Source: Saxidomus purpurata (taxonomy: Eukaryota; Mollusca; Bivalvia; Venerida; Veneridae). Taken from it: DNA of 64,000 bases. Each line of letters starts with the position of its first letter. The first letter of the stretch is position 1. The notes beneath the pieces were generated by a model. That model saw only the letters and a program-made list of their open reading frames with translations. It did not search any database and had not been told where the DNA came from. A program made the translations under genes and the position numbers. Shown here piece by piece: positions 1-13,037 of this stretch. The stretch spans positions 849,113 through 913,112 of the forward strand of contig JAFMSR010000029.1 of the NCBI GenBank assembly GCA_022818135.1. Direction: 5' to 3'.

Positions 1-614
1 TGATTTATTGATTATTTCAAGGATATGATTATTGTAAAGAGGATTTTACCAATATTTTAAATAATTTGTCTCAATATTGTTTTGTTCAGTGTGATAAAAA
101 AATTCTGCTATCAACTTATAAATTATATTTATTTTGTATAATTGAAAATTGAATTGTATGTACTATATATATGAATTGTGTTTATGCTTTAGTGTAAATA
201 AACGATTGTCGATAGGCATTTCCAAAGAAAGAAAAAAAAAGTGCCGCCTGTACCAATGCAATACAAATTATTGACCACGACCAGAACTAAATTGTAATTT
301 ATATATGAATTTCTTTACCAACAAAATACTTTTTCATTATAGCTAATAGCTAATACCTTGTTCGTAACTAGAATTTAACATATACTAAAATATATTAAAG
401 ACTTTATAAACTTTAACAACCAACAAGATATAGATTTGTTGTCATTTTTAACAGCAGTCTATTTCTTGATAAAAAACATGTAGAGAGAAATAAAGGCGCA
501 TAATACTAAATGCAATTCTGATATAACGACAAATTCATTTTAGCACAACTCGAGAATTTGAAAAAAATAATTCTGTGTACATGTATTACTTAATATAATA
601 AAAGCAACATAGTA
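1..614. other. 3' flank of the glycosyltransferase gene
   Basis: AT-rich sequence with no convincing coding content. It lies downstream of the minus-strand stop codon at 615-617. A minus-strand AATAAA (TTTATT on the plus strand) occurs at about 128-133 and could be a polyadenylation signal, giving a 3' UTR of roughly 0.5 kb. This is a guess from one hexamer. Confidence 0.4.
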
Positions 615-3370
615 TCAGCTAGCTTTAAGTTTCATTTTTGCATAGTCTAAATTAGTATAATGAGTAAGGTCTGTAGAAATATCTGCAACGTATTGTACCC
701 AGGTTTTCTCATATAAAACCTCCTCTAAACAATCTAAAGCCAGTGGCTCAAAATCAAGATAAAACTTGTTGGCGAATAACCCAATGTCATTGTAGGCCTG
801 GTACAGATCTCCTACGCCAAATACACACACGTTTCTAACGTATTTCCCGGAACAGTTTGTCACTTTGCCAGGTGTATGCGGATTCCAGCTCACATAGCGC
901 AAGAAGAAAGGTTTCCTCTGGTTATTTTCAATTCCTCCTTTAAATTGAATAAAAGTGAATCTTCATATTGAAGGTCAGTTTGCTTATTTCTTATAGACTT
1001 TATGTACTTGTTTGACACATCGAATTCAATGAACGAGTATCAGGTTAAATGAAACATTTCCCTGTCCAACTGAATTGCCAAACAATTGCCATTAATTAAA
1101 TAAAAGTTAATCTTTAAATTGAACTTCAGTTTATTTGTTTCTTACAGACCTTATGCACTTGTTTGACAAATCGACTTCAATGATGGAATCTTAGGTAAAA
1201 GGAAGCATTTCTTTGCCCAAATATATTGCCAAACAATTGCCATAAATCAACTTCTTTACTGACTTCATTCTATCCACCAGCCTGTAAAATGTAATTACTT
1301 TTCGGGGCCAGGATTTTACGGTTAAATTATAGAACAACACATAATGATGAACTAAAATATTGAACTTACCAAGAAAAGATCCAATAATCCCTAGATGTGG
1401 GTTATGATTCAGAGTAGCGAAAAAAGTCTCATCTGGTATTTGGGTGTCTTTTAACCAATTTAAGAAATCATGGGACCTGTAATCATGAAGGGCAAAGTCT
1501 ACGAAGTGTCTGTTGGCAGCAACATGTACAGAGCCTTTGTAAAGGTTGATGTTGTGTGGTGGTGGCATTTTAGCCCGTGTCCATCGCATATAATTGACAT
1601 TACTCTTTCTATATAAAAACAGGAAACATTCAGATATCTTTAAAGTAATTGGTAAAACATTCCAATGATTACCCATAAAAAGATACAAGTATTAAATATT
1701 TATATTAACAATTCTACAATATTTTAAAATGGGTTTAGTTATTAAAATGCATACAGCAAACCAAATATTAAACATACAAGAAGTTAGATTTATGTGCGAA
1801 TAGTATACAAATACCGGTTTATGATAAGTTATCAGCAACAATAAATATTATATTTGGCAATTTTGTAAACGAAACATTTAAACTACAATTAGTGACAAAA
1901 CATTACTAAAACTGATACTTGACAGTTTTATTCAGTTTTAATATAGGCAGACCGTCTTCTCTTAACACTGATAGCATCAGGTGTAATTTTAGCAGGCTAT
2001 TATTACATGAAAGGTCTTTACCATATCGTAATGGAAATGAGCAGCAAATGTCTTAGTTTAAAAAGCAATGTACCACATGAGGTTTGTATTCAGTGATATA
2101 CCCGGTCACAAGATTAAGAAAAAAAAGTATCACAAAAATGTACCACGAAAAGAGCACGGTCACTCAACAATACAATAGTGACGTATGTACATAATTAACT
2201 TTAAAATGAACAAAACACTGTTACATATTTTCTACTAATAAATTGCGAATTGCACTTAAAAATAAATACACAGAACAATTTACGCACTGCAAACTACCAT
2301 ATAGAAAATCAATAAAACTTATTGCAATCTCGCAATAAAAAAAATGCAAATTTATAAACGTCAAAGTACGTAGCTTTATTCTTACCCTAATATCCAAGAA
2401 TCAGAATGACAAGCCCCTGTTTATTAAACGTAACACATGTTTTGAAATAAATTAATTTTCCTTTTTGTTAAATTGAATCATGCATTATATACAAATACGA
2501 CATGAATAAAAGCATTTCAAAATACAGTAAAACTTAATACCTTATGTATCTTCCCTGAACGATGTTGGCACCACCAACATTTTGTAAGATAGAAACAATG
2601 TCACGATTTGTTTTTAGAGGGAATTCTTGTCCAGTCAGGTTGATGTAATATTTCCACTTTTTGTATTGCCAAAGTGCTTTCATACACATAAGCTCTGCGT
2701 CTAAGAGAGAAAATGTTCCCCATTGCACGTCGATAGATATGTTGGTGATATGCAAATTACTAAAACAATTCGATATACTTTCAAATGCACTTCTTTCATA
2801 TTCGTTTGTCTTATAATCCAAATGAAGGCAGTAAAAATTATGAGGTCTATATATAGAGCGAAACAGTCTTTCAAACTGTTCAATATCTCTAAAGGTTAGT
2901 ATTGCAAACGCAAGTGGGAACTGTAATTCAATATTGCTGAGCGGATGGTCAATGTAGCCTCTTAAATTTCGAAACTTTTGACAATTTAAAGTATTATTTA
3001 AGTAGAAGTCTGGCGTTAGACATGTATGTGCATAATTTGTTTTTTCCATGATAGTTTTGGCTTTTGAAATCTCAGCCTGGTTGTTGTTTATTATTTTTGT
3101 GCAGTTTACACCAACTGCGTTTCTAAAAGGCCGAAAATAAGTAGCAAATACTTCCTTGCGATATGAAACACTACTTTGTAACTCGATAGAATATTCATCG
3201 TTCCATTTCAGTGTATTTTGTAGATCGTGTGTATTAATTGGAAATGTATTTGTGTTATATTGAAACTGTATTGAACGATTCTTTAAGAATCCCGTGCCGT
3301 AAATGTATCTTAATAGGCAGATATTCGCTATACATAAAGCCATAAACTTACAAACTTTTAAGGATCTCAT
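615..3370 (-). CDS. GT14-family beta-1,6-N-acetylglucosaminyltransferase, three exons
   Basis: Core-2/I-branching type glycosyltransferase (GT14), expected to be a type II Golgi membrane enzyme adding GlcNAc in beta-1,6 linkage to O-glycan or poly-lactosamine acceptors. Three minus-strand exons fit together: 3370-2541, 1608-1370 and 937-615. Splice signals are donor AG/GTATTA, acceptor TATATAG, donor TTG/GTAAGT and acceptor TTTAAAG. Exon lengths 830, 239 and 323 nt sum to 464 codons (463 aa plus stop), close to the usual 430-450 aa of the family. Residues about 9-25 form a short signal anchor. The catalytic part reads PLAFAILTFRD, then FYCLHLDYK, then VQWGTFSLLDAELMCMKALW and KYYINLTGQEFPLKTN. 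Exon 2 has PPPHNINLYKGS and DETFFATL; exon 3 has CSGKYVRNVCVFGVGDL and the conserved FANKFYLDFEPLALDC tail. No frameshift or stop interrupts it. Acceptor specificity cannot be read from the sequence. The first Met at 3370 is upstream of a second Met at residue 10; either could be used. Confidence 0.88.
943..1243. repeat. Two-copy tandem duplication in intron 2 of the GT14 gene
   Basis: Two diverged units of about 150 bp sit head to tail (943-1092 and 1093-1243). Both contain the landmarks AATAAAAGT, TTTCTTA-AGAC, TACTTGTTTGAC or CACTTGTTTGAC, and end ATTGCCAAACAATTGCCAT. The first unit begins a few bases from the exon 3 acceptor. Neither copy encodes an exon-like peptide. Confidence 0.75.
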
Positions 3371-3640
3371 TTGTCACGTAATAGGTAATGCGTCATACGC
3401 CACAGGTTTCACATTCAAATGCAATTTTCTACATCAGATATTTCGCTTAAAACACGATGTAAATCCATGAAGGACAAAATAAAAATGGGTTATCTCAAAA
3501 CATTTTCATTATTGAATAACGTGTTCGAATAATGACAATGAAGACGTTGCAAATCTAAATCGAGCAATTGTCGTGTATAATAATACCATATGTGACTAAG
3601 TTTTTTAAAAGAATTGTCAGTGTTTAGTTTCATCAAAACG
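3371..3640. other. 5' flank of the GT14 gene
   Basis: Sequence upstream of the proposed start codon. No TATA box, CpG cluster or other promoter signal stands out, and an untranslated first exon further upstream cannot be excluded. Confidence 0.35.
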
Positions 3641-3656
3641 CCTTGTTCGTCTTTTT

Positions 3657-3690
<34 letters not shown>

Positions 3691-3775
3691 CGTGTGCACT
3701 TCTGGGTGTTGTGGGGCTCGTTTTGGGGAGGCTGCGTTTTTGGTACGTGGCATTCCCTGTTTGATATTATTTTTG
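3641..3775 (+). mobile_element. 5'-truncated retroelement 3' end with (TG)n, copy 1
   Basis: A run of about 13 TG dinucleotides is followed by GTGCACTTCTGGGTG, GTGGGGCTCGTTTTGGGGAG, TACGTGGCATTCCCTG and a terminal TTTGATATTATTTTT. The same order of sequence ends the RT-bearing element at 59,127-60,757 (plus) and the nested copy at 53,579-54,266 (minus). The three copies share the same 3' end but have different 5' ends, as expected of reverse-transcribed, 5'-truncated insertions. This is the shortest copy and has no coding capacity. Confidence 0.8.
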
Positions 3776-4023
3776 TTGTATTGGCATTGCAAATAATGGC
3801 TAGATTGTATGCCCCCACATTTGAGGGATATATATTTTCTCGTAATCAAAACAAAGCCGAAATGTGTGTAGCTCGCACTGCTCCCTTTACTACTGGATGC
3901 AGAGTCACAAACTTTATACACATTTTTATTGTGATAAGAACTACAGCATCTTGGTTTTAGTTTCTATATTCGACCAATAACACCACATTTTTGGCCCAGA
4001 TATATTCAAAATTAAGGCATTTT
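3776..4023. other. Spacer before the inverted repeat
   Basis: No gene, TIR or tandem repeat recognised between the retroelement fragment and the left arm. Confidence 0.4.
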
Positions 4024-5639
4024 ATATGGAATTTTATCAAGCTTATAAACATAAATGTTGGCAAGAATATCTCTACCTAGGCTCTTCAAATCATGACTAT
4101 TTGGTAAAACTTGATGCTACTCCATGTCATTGTTTTTACATAGGCTTACTGTACCAAGTTTTGTCAAAATCGACCCGCCCGGCGTTCACGTAATTCAAAA
4201 TGGAGATAAATGGAAAAACTGTAAATAAGTTATCTCTCCGAACACAACTCCCATAGCCTTAGCAAGTTTAGCTAGTGGTCCTGTACGAACATTGTATACT
4301 ATGTATGGACACAATTCCTATTTTCCCTTTGCTCTTAATGGAGAGTATGTTGTTCTCTTGTTACCGACGAAAGGAAAGAAAAGCAGTCACAATAGAAATA
4401 TTTAGAAGATAATTATGTCAAGCTGACACAATGTATATACAGAACCATCTTTTAATTGATGAAATACTTGTGTCAAAATTATATTACTTGAAAATATTTA
4501 AGACTCTCAAATTCATAAAATCAAAACATTTAAGTGAGCGGGAATACGACAGTTTGCGCATTTAGTTAAAATAGCACAGCATAAGTCAACTGCAGCGTTT
4601 TACATAGATACATACCACTCGTACGTTAAATACTAAATAAATACTGTTAATCACTCACAAGTACTACAAATGAAGCAAGGGATTTCAAAATCTCCCTCAT
4701 AAACAAAAAATAAAAAATATAGTAAGCAAGAGGAGAGGTTTTCCACGTCGCTAACAAGCCCCATCCCCCTCCCCCTCCCAGGTAATGTTTCAGCCCAACT
4801 TAAAAATGAATTGAATAAAAATGGTGTTCGAAATGTATTGTATACTGTGCTTTGTAACCGTAACTGATACGAGCATATTTTTATTACTACTGCATAACTG
4901 GTTTATCAAGTTAAATCATAAATTTTGAAATATAACACATGTGAATTTCCGGAAGTGCAAAAAATCGAAACCTCACCAGTGACCTCCCTCTAGCTTTAAG
5001 GTGTCAACTGAACAACAGCTTTAAGGAATATTGTAAGTTTAAACTTTGAAATAAAGATAGAGAAAAAAAATGTGCGTTTGGTCTAACTCCTAAAGGCAAG
5101 AATATTTCTTAAAACATTAGCACTACAAAAACAGAGTCATTTGTTTATAAGTCTTCCAACCCCGTCTCTAGCAGTAATTAGAAATATTCAAGACATGTTT
5201 TTCAAGATGTCATGAAATAAAGGACCTAACAAGGTTACGACGTGAGAAAATCATTTTTTTATAAAAATGATATCAATAACGGTGTCTTTCTAGTAAATTG
5301 TTTTATAAGTGAAGACATAAGTTTACGTTTCTTTGAATCTTTTAAGCAGATATGCAATATTTGTGGTAGGACAATAACATTATTGCTTCAATCAGAGTTT
5401 AATTAAATACGTCGAGTCTTGCACATCAAGCAAAAAAGGAAACGTTCCCAATGCAACCTGTATCATCTAGAATTATCTTTAAGCAAGAAAAGCGTTGTCG
5501 GACTATGTATGACTTACTTATTGAAACTAAATGTAAGCCAACATCGCAACTGAAATGGAGAAATCAACTTAATCTTACATATTTTAACTTTAAAAAATGT
5601 TTACAAGTTACACTCTATTACTATCGATACTAAAGCTCA

Positions 5640-6850
5640 TTGGCTTTAGTTAAAAATCAATCAAAGAATTTTAGGAATAAATCATCTTCGATTCAAAATG
5701 AGTGTTATTATAAATAACCTTGTTATTTTTTTTAACAGCTGCAGAAACTATTGTTCAGTTGTTTTTGTAAATGCTCCTTGGTAGTTAGATTTTGGCGAAA
5801 TGTTAAACTGTGGATGCAAAGTAAGTTTGAATCAGTATATACAAATTGGGTTAAGACAGGTGTGTTATTTTTAAATATTCTGTTTTCAGATGTGCTGAAT
5901 AAGATTCTCTAACATGCAAATCTTGAAGCTCCAAGTATAGAAGGCCTAAAAAGAGTTTGTTGAATATTTATTTAAAACTGACAAATATAATGCTGTGCAG
6001 AAATTTGAAAAACAATAGGGACAGTTTCTTTATTTACTAGACTGGCAAAACTTATGTTATTGTATATGTCATCCCTTATATACTATATTTTACTTACATT
6101 TAGAGCAAGTTATTACAGACACCCCCAGCCCCCTTCCTTACATGCCAAATTCTTTCTGATATTCACGCACTGAACTACTTTTGCCTTTTATTCTTTCAGG
6201 TGCTTTAGTAAAAGTGTGCGTTTGTTTTACAGATTTTAGTTGGCAGGAAAACAACAAGGTGATTCAGAAAAAAACTATTTCCTTTGTTGAATATTAGCTG
6301 ACTATTTTTTTTTGTAAACAAAGCATTGCAGCTAAGACCTATCTTTAATGAACTTGTTCTCGTTATATCTTTACTGTGTTGCTGTTTTAGTTTCTGTTAT
6401 AGGTGTTATTTAAATTACAAAAAAAGAAGAAGAAAAAAACATTTACAAAACTTTAGCAACGATAACAAAACGCAAGTGATGAACTCTATTTAAACACTAT
6501 TCGTATTATTTTGTTGTTGCTGATATGACAGGCAATACCGGAATTGAAGCAAATTTTAAAACGATTTTATTAAATCAAGTGGCTTCATTCATAACAATGT
6601 CAATCCAAGCGTTTTAACGCATGCATACTCATAGATGTTGTATGAAAATTACTGTAACGATGGATGCTCAATGCTAAAAATACCAGAGTAATCGAACATT
6701 CGACACTATACAAAATTTACAAATTTAATTACAATAATGAATATATACAAAAATGAATGCAAAACATTAAATTTGATGATAAAGACTGGACTATAACAAC
6801 GTCTTCATGCTAGTCCTAGATAATTCACGTTTACACTTGACTTAATGGTG
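5640..6850. other. Unassigned AT-rich stretch within the left arm
   Basis: No protein similarity or repeat structure recognised. The segment around 6,660-6,800 has a diverged relative at 54,490-54,671, so part of it is a dispersed repeat. Confidence 0.35.
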
Positions 6851-7135
6851 AACACGAAAAAAACTGTCCTCGCCATTCAAAACAACATCTCTGTATTGGC
6901 TCCGGTAATCTTGGGTTGGATTTTAGTAGAGTTTAATGTCAACTGCACCAAAGGTGTTTCATGTGTGAATGGGGCACAACGTAGTCTGTGCTCGGGAATC
7001 AATACATCCGGGCGAATCGTGTAGTGTATCGACGTAACAGGTCGGTTTTCTCCAGGAAAGTCATCGTATTGAGGCAATGCATTTCTCTACCACCCCGGGC
7101 ATTGTATCTTCTGGGGGACAAAGATAAAATATATA

Positions 7136-7831
7136 CAGTACTGCCAACGGTAATTTTTACAACCGAACCGCAACCGGAACCATTTAGAACCGCTACCGGA
7201 CCGGGAACGAACCGGACCGGACCGGACCGTTATAAACCGTTATAAACCGTTAGAACCCATTGTAACCGTTCACCGCAGTTAAAAATAGCATTTACAAACC
7301 GAAACGAAGCGTTACTATGACCGTTGCCATCACGTGGTAATAAGCGTGAGAATTCACCTATCAGCATTTAGGAAAGCGTGACATGTAAAACGGTTATCTG
7401 AAATCAGGTTTAAGAATCGATTGTATGTGAATTTTTAATTTGGTATATCTGTAGTTAATGACTGAAAGTAAAATCACCAGTATTAAATCACAAAACATAA
7501 GTAAACTTTGATGCTATAAAAGTTAATTTCCACGCCTTATACATGTATAATAGAATCTAAAGCACGATGAGACATACGGCAGAAAAAGTGTCAAGCGCTA
7601 TATCAGCAGGCAATCGATAAGTATTGGGGATTAGGAATTCATGGAAACAACTACGGTTCGGTAGTATCCATAAATAACGGACAGGGTCAGATATCATTGA
7701 TTATCGATTGTACTTGAATATTGCCGAAGGGAGATATTGAACTTGCCGCGTAACTTTTGTGAAAATCTTTTGTTTTAATTTTGACTATTTCAACCATTCA
7801 ACATTATCATTCACATTACTTGCAATTACTG

Positions 7832-7891
<60 letters not shown>

Positions 7892-10800
7892 TGTTTTAAC
7901 TAGAGAACACTATTTCATTACAGCCACATATTCAGTCATTAATGAATTTAATGTAAAAAGCAGATGTTGGAAATAGAATTCGTCGGTAGTAATTGTTGAC
8001 AATAGTCACAGAATAATCCAAAAGCTACAACATTCGTGAATTTTGACATAGTAATGGGAATCTAGTGTGCACTTGTTTTTGTTTTATATTCGCTGATCCC
8101 TTTACACGTGCGTAATGTTTCACGTGAGAATTGTTGAAAATTGTAAACCTGTTATTTTCAAGTACAGACGCACACGGTAAGTCTGATGCAAAAGCATAGT
8201 GTGCTTTAAAAACGTAAATAGGCGGACCTACATGTCCCCGGTAAAGAGTACGTCAACTTTTTTTGCGATATTAAATTCCCAATCAGTTATTACTGATCTG
8301 ATAAAGACTCACATTTGACTTCGGTAGGCTTTTTTAATTTGAGAAATAGAACAGTTTCCTTTTCAGAATATCAAATAGATTTTACATACTCTAGTAAACG
8401 CTTGATGTCGTTTTCAAACCATATTTTCCCTTCAAAATTTCAGCTGGAAATAGAAGATTGCTTGAAAATATATTTAACATTTTAGAAGAAATAAGGATTT
8501 ATTGTGGAAAAAAAAACTTTTCCATTTCAATGACTGTTACATTTTACAGATGTTGTCAATTAATACTCTGCACACATATCAAACCTTGCGTGTTTTTTTC
8601 TTCTCTTTTTGTTAATGTAATCAGGAATACTCTATATGGTTCCTGATGTAATAATCAATTTATTTCTTCGGGAATAACATGAAAGACATAAGATACGAAT
8701 AATTAGACTGCCAGGTTTTTACCTGTGTATTATGAAAACTAGCTTTGATCTGGAAGAAACTCTATGTTGACACCTATAAAATGACACCAATTTCAGCGGA
8801 GCGAATTCTTGCCTTTCACTCGAGACAAAGAGAAATGTTGAACAAAATATAAAGTACCCGTGCAAGTGCTTCGAAATTAAAATACATACATATTGAATAT
8901 GTTATGTCTTGCAAATTAACATCAAAAGCTAAATAATATGTTTGATAATGATACTGAAAAATTCATGAATCTTCTATATCCGGTTAAAATAAAGAATCTA
9001 ACCCAGTTTTTATTTTAGTGTAAAACAAAACCCAATATACAACTTTTTAAAGATCATGATAAATAATATGTAGTAAAACGACGGGTAGAGTTTTTAACTT
9101 AAAAAAAGACCAAACTAATTAAGTTTCAGAAAAATATTAAAAGAAATAATTAAAAAGGGGAAATGTTTGTGATTCTAAAATAACTTTATTAGTTAAAATG
9201 TTATCGCAAGTTGTTTTAACCTATAATAAATTTGTGGCGTGTATTGGCCCGGCTGTGTCACTTTTTCTGCCACATGTCAACAGGTAATCAAATTCAACGT
9301 GTGCATTGTTCTTGTTAAATCTGAAGAGTGATTTTATATGACTTGTTTTCCTTGGTATCGTCTATCTTATGCACTTTAGTCATACAATTTGCGGCGGTAC
9401 GGACTCCAGACCATAAATTGGAACCGACGTGTACTAAGTCGTATAAAGGCGTAATATATAAAAACGTTCAGTTCAGTTTTTCCCAACCTCAACAATTACA
9501 TCTACAACACTACAATTCATTTCTCTAGTTCCATGTCTCATACCGACCTAGGTCATTGGACTATTTTAAAGACCTTGATTGGACCCAGTACCGACCTTCG
9601 TTTTATTTTGAGGCACGCTGTTATTATTTAATAAAAATGCGAGGATTTTTAAAGAACTGTGAATTCTAAAACAGCTTATGTTAAATATTGACCTAAGAGA
9701 TTATTCAATATACTGCATAATTATGTTGAATATTTTTCATATGCCAACAAGCCTGCTTTTATAACTAAGTCTGCTTATTAATACCGAATGTTTTAACATT
9801 CCATGATTCTAAACTACTAAACTATGATGGTAATGTTGCGTGTTGTTGTGTATCTATATTGTATTTCGTATCACTTTTAATTCTTATAATTTTAATTTTA
9901 TTGTGATAATTTATTTTATTATTAAACTTAACATTATTACTATAAATACAGTGTATGCTTTATACACATGCTGAATAACGAGGGGTTCCCGATTCGATTT
10001 CAACGGATGTAGGGGCAATAAAATTGCGTAATTATATAGGAAGTAGGCAGTAGCAGTAGCACATAATAAATGGTAATTATTACGTAATTTAGGGCACACG
10101 ACTTCTCTAATCTGTGAGATATTGGCCTCTCGCCTAATTTGCATAAGTAATTGTGATTAGCTGGAAGCCCCTCAATCGTTTAAAATTGAAGATTCGTTAC
10201 TAAAATATTTAGGGTTTTTAAATGTTACAAGAATATTGAACAAGCAACCTTTATGAATTAGCATTTATTATGATAAGATGAGGTATGGCAACTGAGTAAA
10301 TGAGTTCTTGAGTCACAATTATCTTCCAAGAATGAATCTAATACTGTGGAAAACGAATGCACAAGGCCGAGTACCAAACCTTACATCACTCCGATAAACA
10401 TGATAAAGAAATAGTCTCACTATTTCCACTTCGAAGGCAAACCGAATTTACAGGTTGACATTTTATAGTTGTCTGCCTTCTACGTCTCAGTTTGATGTGC
10501 AAATAGCTGGGAACATATCCCCAACAAAATTTCCGGCACTTATAAACACAATAAAATCCAATACTTAAATGCATTTATAATTTAACATGATAGGATTAAG
10601 TTACACAATTCCAAGTTACATTTACACACCTGCATCAATCGGTGAAATATGAAAATAAACGGTGTATCATGCCGCATGTGTGAACTTGCATTTTTAAACA
10701 TACAGATGTTTATAAAGTGGTGAGAGTTTTCATGAAATGTACGGTTTTCATTTAACGTGATTTCTTAAAGCTTCATTTTAGAGCGGAAGTTTGTTAGTAA

Positions 10801-11579
10801 ACAGGTAAATTGTGTATTATGCGCCGGTTGTGCCCAATACCGAAACTACAATTTCCACATATTACGGAGCATATTAAAATTATGCGTTATGGTGCGACAG
10901 TCATAAAATATCAGATCTGTGAAAGGAGTCACACTGAAAAAAATCTGATCTATGAAACAGTCCAACCGTTCACTCAGCCTGGCCGTGTTCACTTTGTTCG
11001 GAGTAAATGGCATAATCAAGATAAAACATAACGACAAGAAAGATGTTTTTAATAACTCTTTTCTCTAGGAAAATGCCATTCTTTTTACAGAAGCTTTATT
11101 TCATCATGTTTACCTGCGTACACTTCCTGTCCGATTGAAGTTCCTTACAACTCTGTGTACAGTTTGCCTGCTGATGTTGATTCCATGCTGATTAAATAAG
11201 ATCCGCTGAATACGCAACGTTGTATGACCAGTCAGGTGATAATCCACTAATATGTTTTATACCAATTAACTGGCATTTTACCACCTCTTTGCAACTTCAT
11301 ATTTTTTTCTTTTCCTATAAAATAGCGCTTAATGTTGTCACTGGTTAACGAATTTTAAACGAAAAAATAACAGCAAGCAGAGTCGGCCAATTAGATCGTA
11401 GAACCGCTAAAACCGATTGAAACGGTTCGCTTACCGGTCCTTTGCGGTCATCGGTCCGGTGAACGGTCCGGTGAACGGTTATGGACCGATATGACCAAAC
11501 CGGAACGCAAACGCAAACGAACCGCTACCGGAACGCAACCGGAACGCAAAAATGGTAAAAATTACCGTTGGCAGTACTG
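7136..11579. mobile_element. Large TIR element with CCGGT-rich subterminal repeats, left-arm copy
   Basis: The sequence CAGTACTGCCAACGG at 7,136 recurs in exact reverse complement ending at 11,579, and the match continues inward through GTAATTTTTAC. Next to each end are subterminal blocks rich in ACCGGACCGG, AACCGTTATAAACC and their complements (7,160-7,270 and 11,400-11,550). This is a layout seen in large non-autonomous DNA transposons, and the CAG start recalls hAT ends. No clean 8-bp target duplication is visible (AATATATA against TAACATAT). No transposase reading frame was found, so the element is non-autonomous or its boundaries enclose several nested insertions. Confidence 0.6.
7832..7891. 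repeat. (AAT)n microsatellite
   Basis: About 20 uninterrupted AAT units. The matching place in the other arm (about 23,673-23,720) holds a shorter, interrupted ATT tract. Confidence 0.95.
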
Positions 11580-12479
11580 TAACATATGGTAAATACCATG
11601 GCACATAAAACGTCACGGACATAAATTGCGCTGACGGGTACACCATACCTTTGTAGGTTCCCGTATCTGTGCGTACATACAAGTATCTATGAACATGTGT
11701 TCAAAGACGACTCTTTGTGTTCACCATACTATCTGATGGTTACCCAACAGTAAACGTGTTATAAAACGTGCTAGATTAAATAGTGTAATACGTCAATTGA
11801 TACGTTCATTAATTAATCTTTCTCTCTAACATTAAAAACATTCGTTGTACTATTATTCAGAATGGAATGGGAGTAAAATGAAATGAAACTAATTGAAAAT
11901 GAATTAGCTAAATTTAGCTGCAGATTACATTCCCTTATTTACAATCATTACATTAGACAAGAAAATCAATGATTACTGAATAAAAGAAATCACACAATGG
12001 CATTTGAGAACGATTTGAAACAAAACTAAACTGCACTGATTCCTCGATTTAATTACAACAAATTCAGCTACTTCTGAAATTTACGACATCTTAAAACGAA
12101 ATCATAATATGAAACAAATAGCTTAGAATATATGTTACTGGAAAATAATCTGTTTACTGAAACACTTCACGAAATAAATAGAAAACTTTAAATATAAAAA
12201 CAAATATACCTTGATCAAGCTAAAGTAGTATCTTTAAAGCATCAAAAATGTTTAAGTCGTGAAACTTCTGTGTGTAATTTCTTAATGATCAGTCTTGTTT
12301 TATACACCATATCTATAAATTCATGGTGAAATGATAACCTCCGTGCAGACATGAAATGCACGTTAAAATTAATGTCGGTCAAAATAAGTTATGGAGATTG
12401 AGGTCCGTTATAGCGGTCTCAGTAAAAGTTTCATACAACAATCACAAATGCGAAATGATTCATATTACTGAACCGAATT
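11580..12479. other. Unassigned segment of the left arm
   Basis: AT-rich DNA between the TIR element and the CGTATA repeats. No gene or repeat boundary recognised beyond its mirror copy at about 17,210-18,070. Confidence 0.4.
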
Positions 12480-12910
12480 CACTGCGAAAAAAAGGGTAAT
12501 ATACGGGAGTGTACGAGATTCCGTATATTAGCAATATACGGGAAAATATACGGAAAATTAAAAATATGAAGGTGTTCGGGATCACATATGGTGCAAGTCC
12601 GTATATAACTAATATACTGTATTTAGTATATTTAAATGTACAGGAAACGTGATATACGATAGCCCGTATTCTATTACAATACGGGAGAGTTCATCTCAGT
12701 CCGTATTTTCCAAAAACACACGTAAAAATACGGGAATCTAGATATACTACCGCGTATATCCTGTAATACGAAAGACCGTATATTACTAAAATACGGTATT
12801 GCGTATACATACCAATATGGGAAACAAGATATACTATCCTGTATTTATCCTGTCACTTGCAGCATTATCAGCCCGATAACAAGGTGCCGGATAAATTTAC
12901 TGATATACGG
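12480..12910. repeat. CGTATA/ATACGG degenerate repeat block 1
   Basis: Dense occurrences of ATACGGGA, CCGTATATT and CGTATAT, in both orientations, with recurring short phrases such as AAAAATACGGGAATCTAGATA. The 12,657-12,910 part is absent from the opposite arm. Related blocks lie at 14,100-14,600 and 62,950-63,260. Confidence 0.75.
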
Positions 12911-13037
12911 CAGTCAACCACGTGACTTGTATGCGATTGTCGGACTATTTAATTGAAAGAAAAACAAATCCTGTGGCTTGTTTTCCGCCCAAAATCTAAG
13001 AACAGTATGAAATTTTGTATCATTTACAATCACATAA
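12657..13037. other. Arm-specific block (left arm version)
   Basis: Homology between the arms stops after GTGATATA (about 12,656) and resumes at AAATAATTACCG (about 13,039). The 381 bp between are replaced by an unrelated 334-bp block at 16,703-17,036 in the other arm. The left version contains CGTATA repeats and a stretch with GCCCGATAACAAGGTG. Confidence 0.7.
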
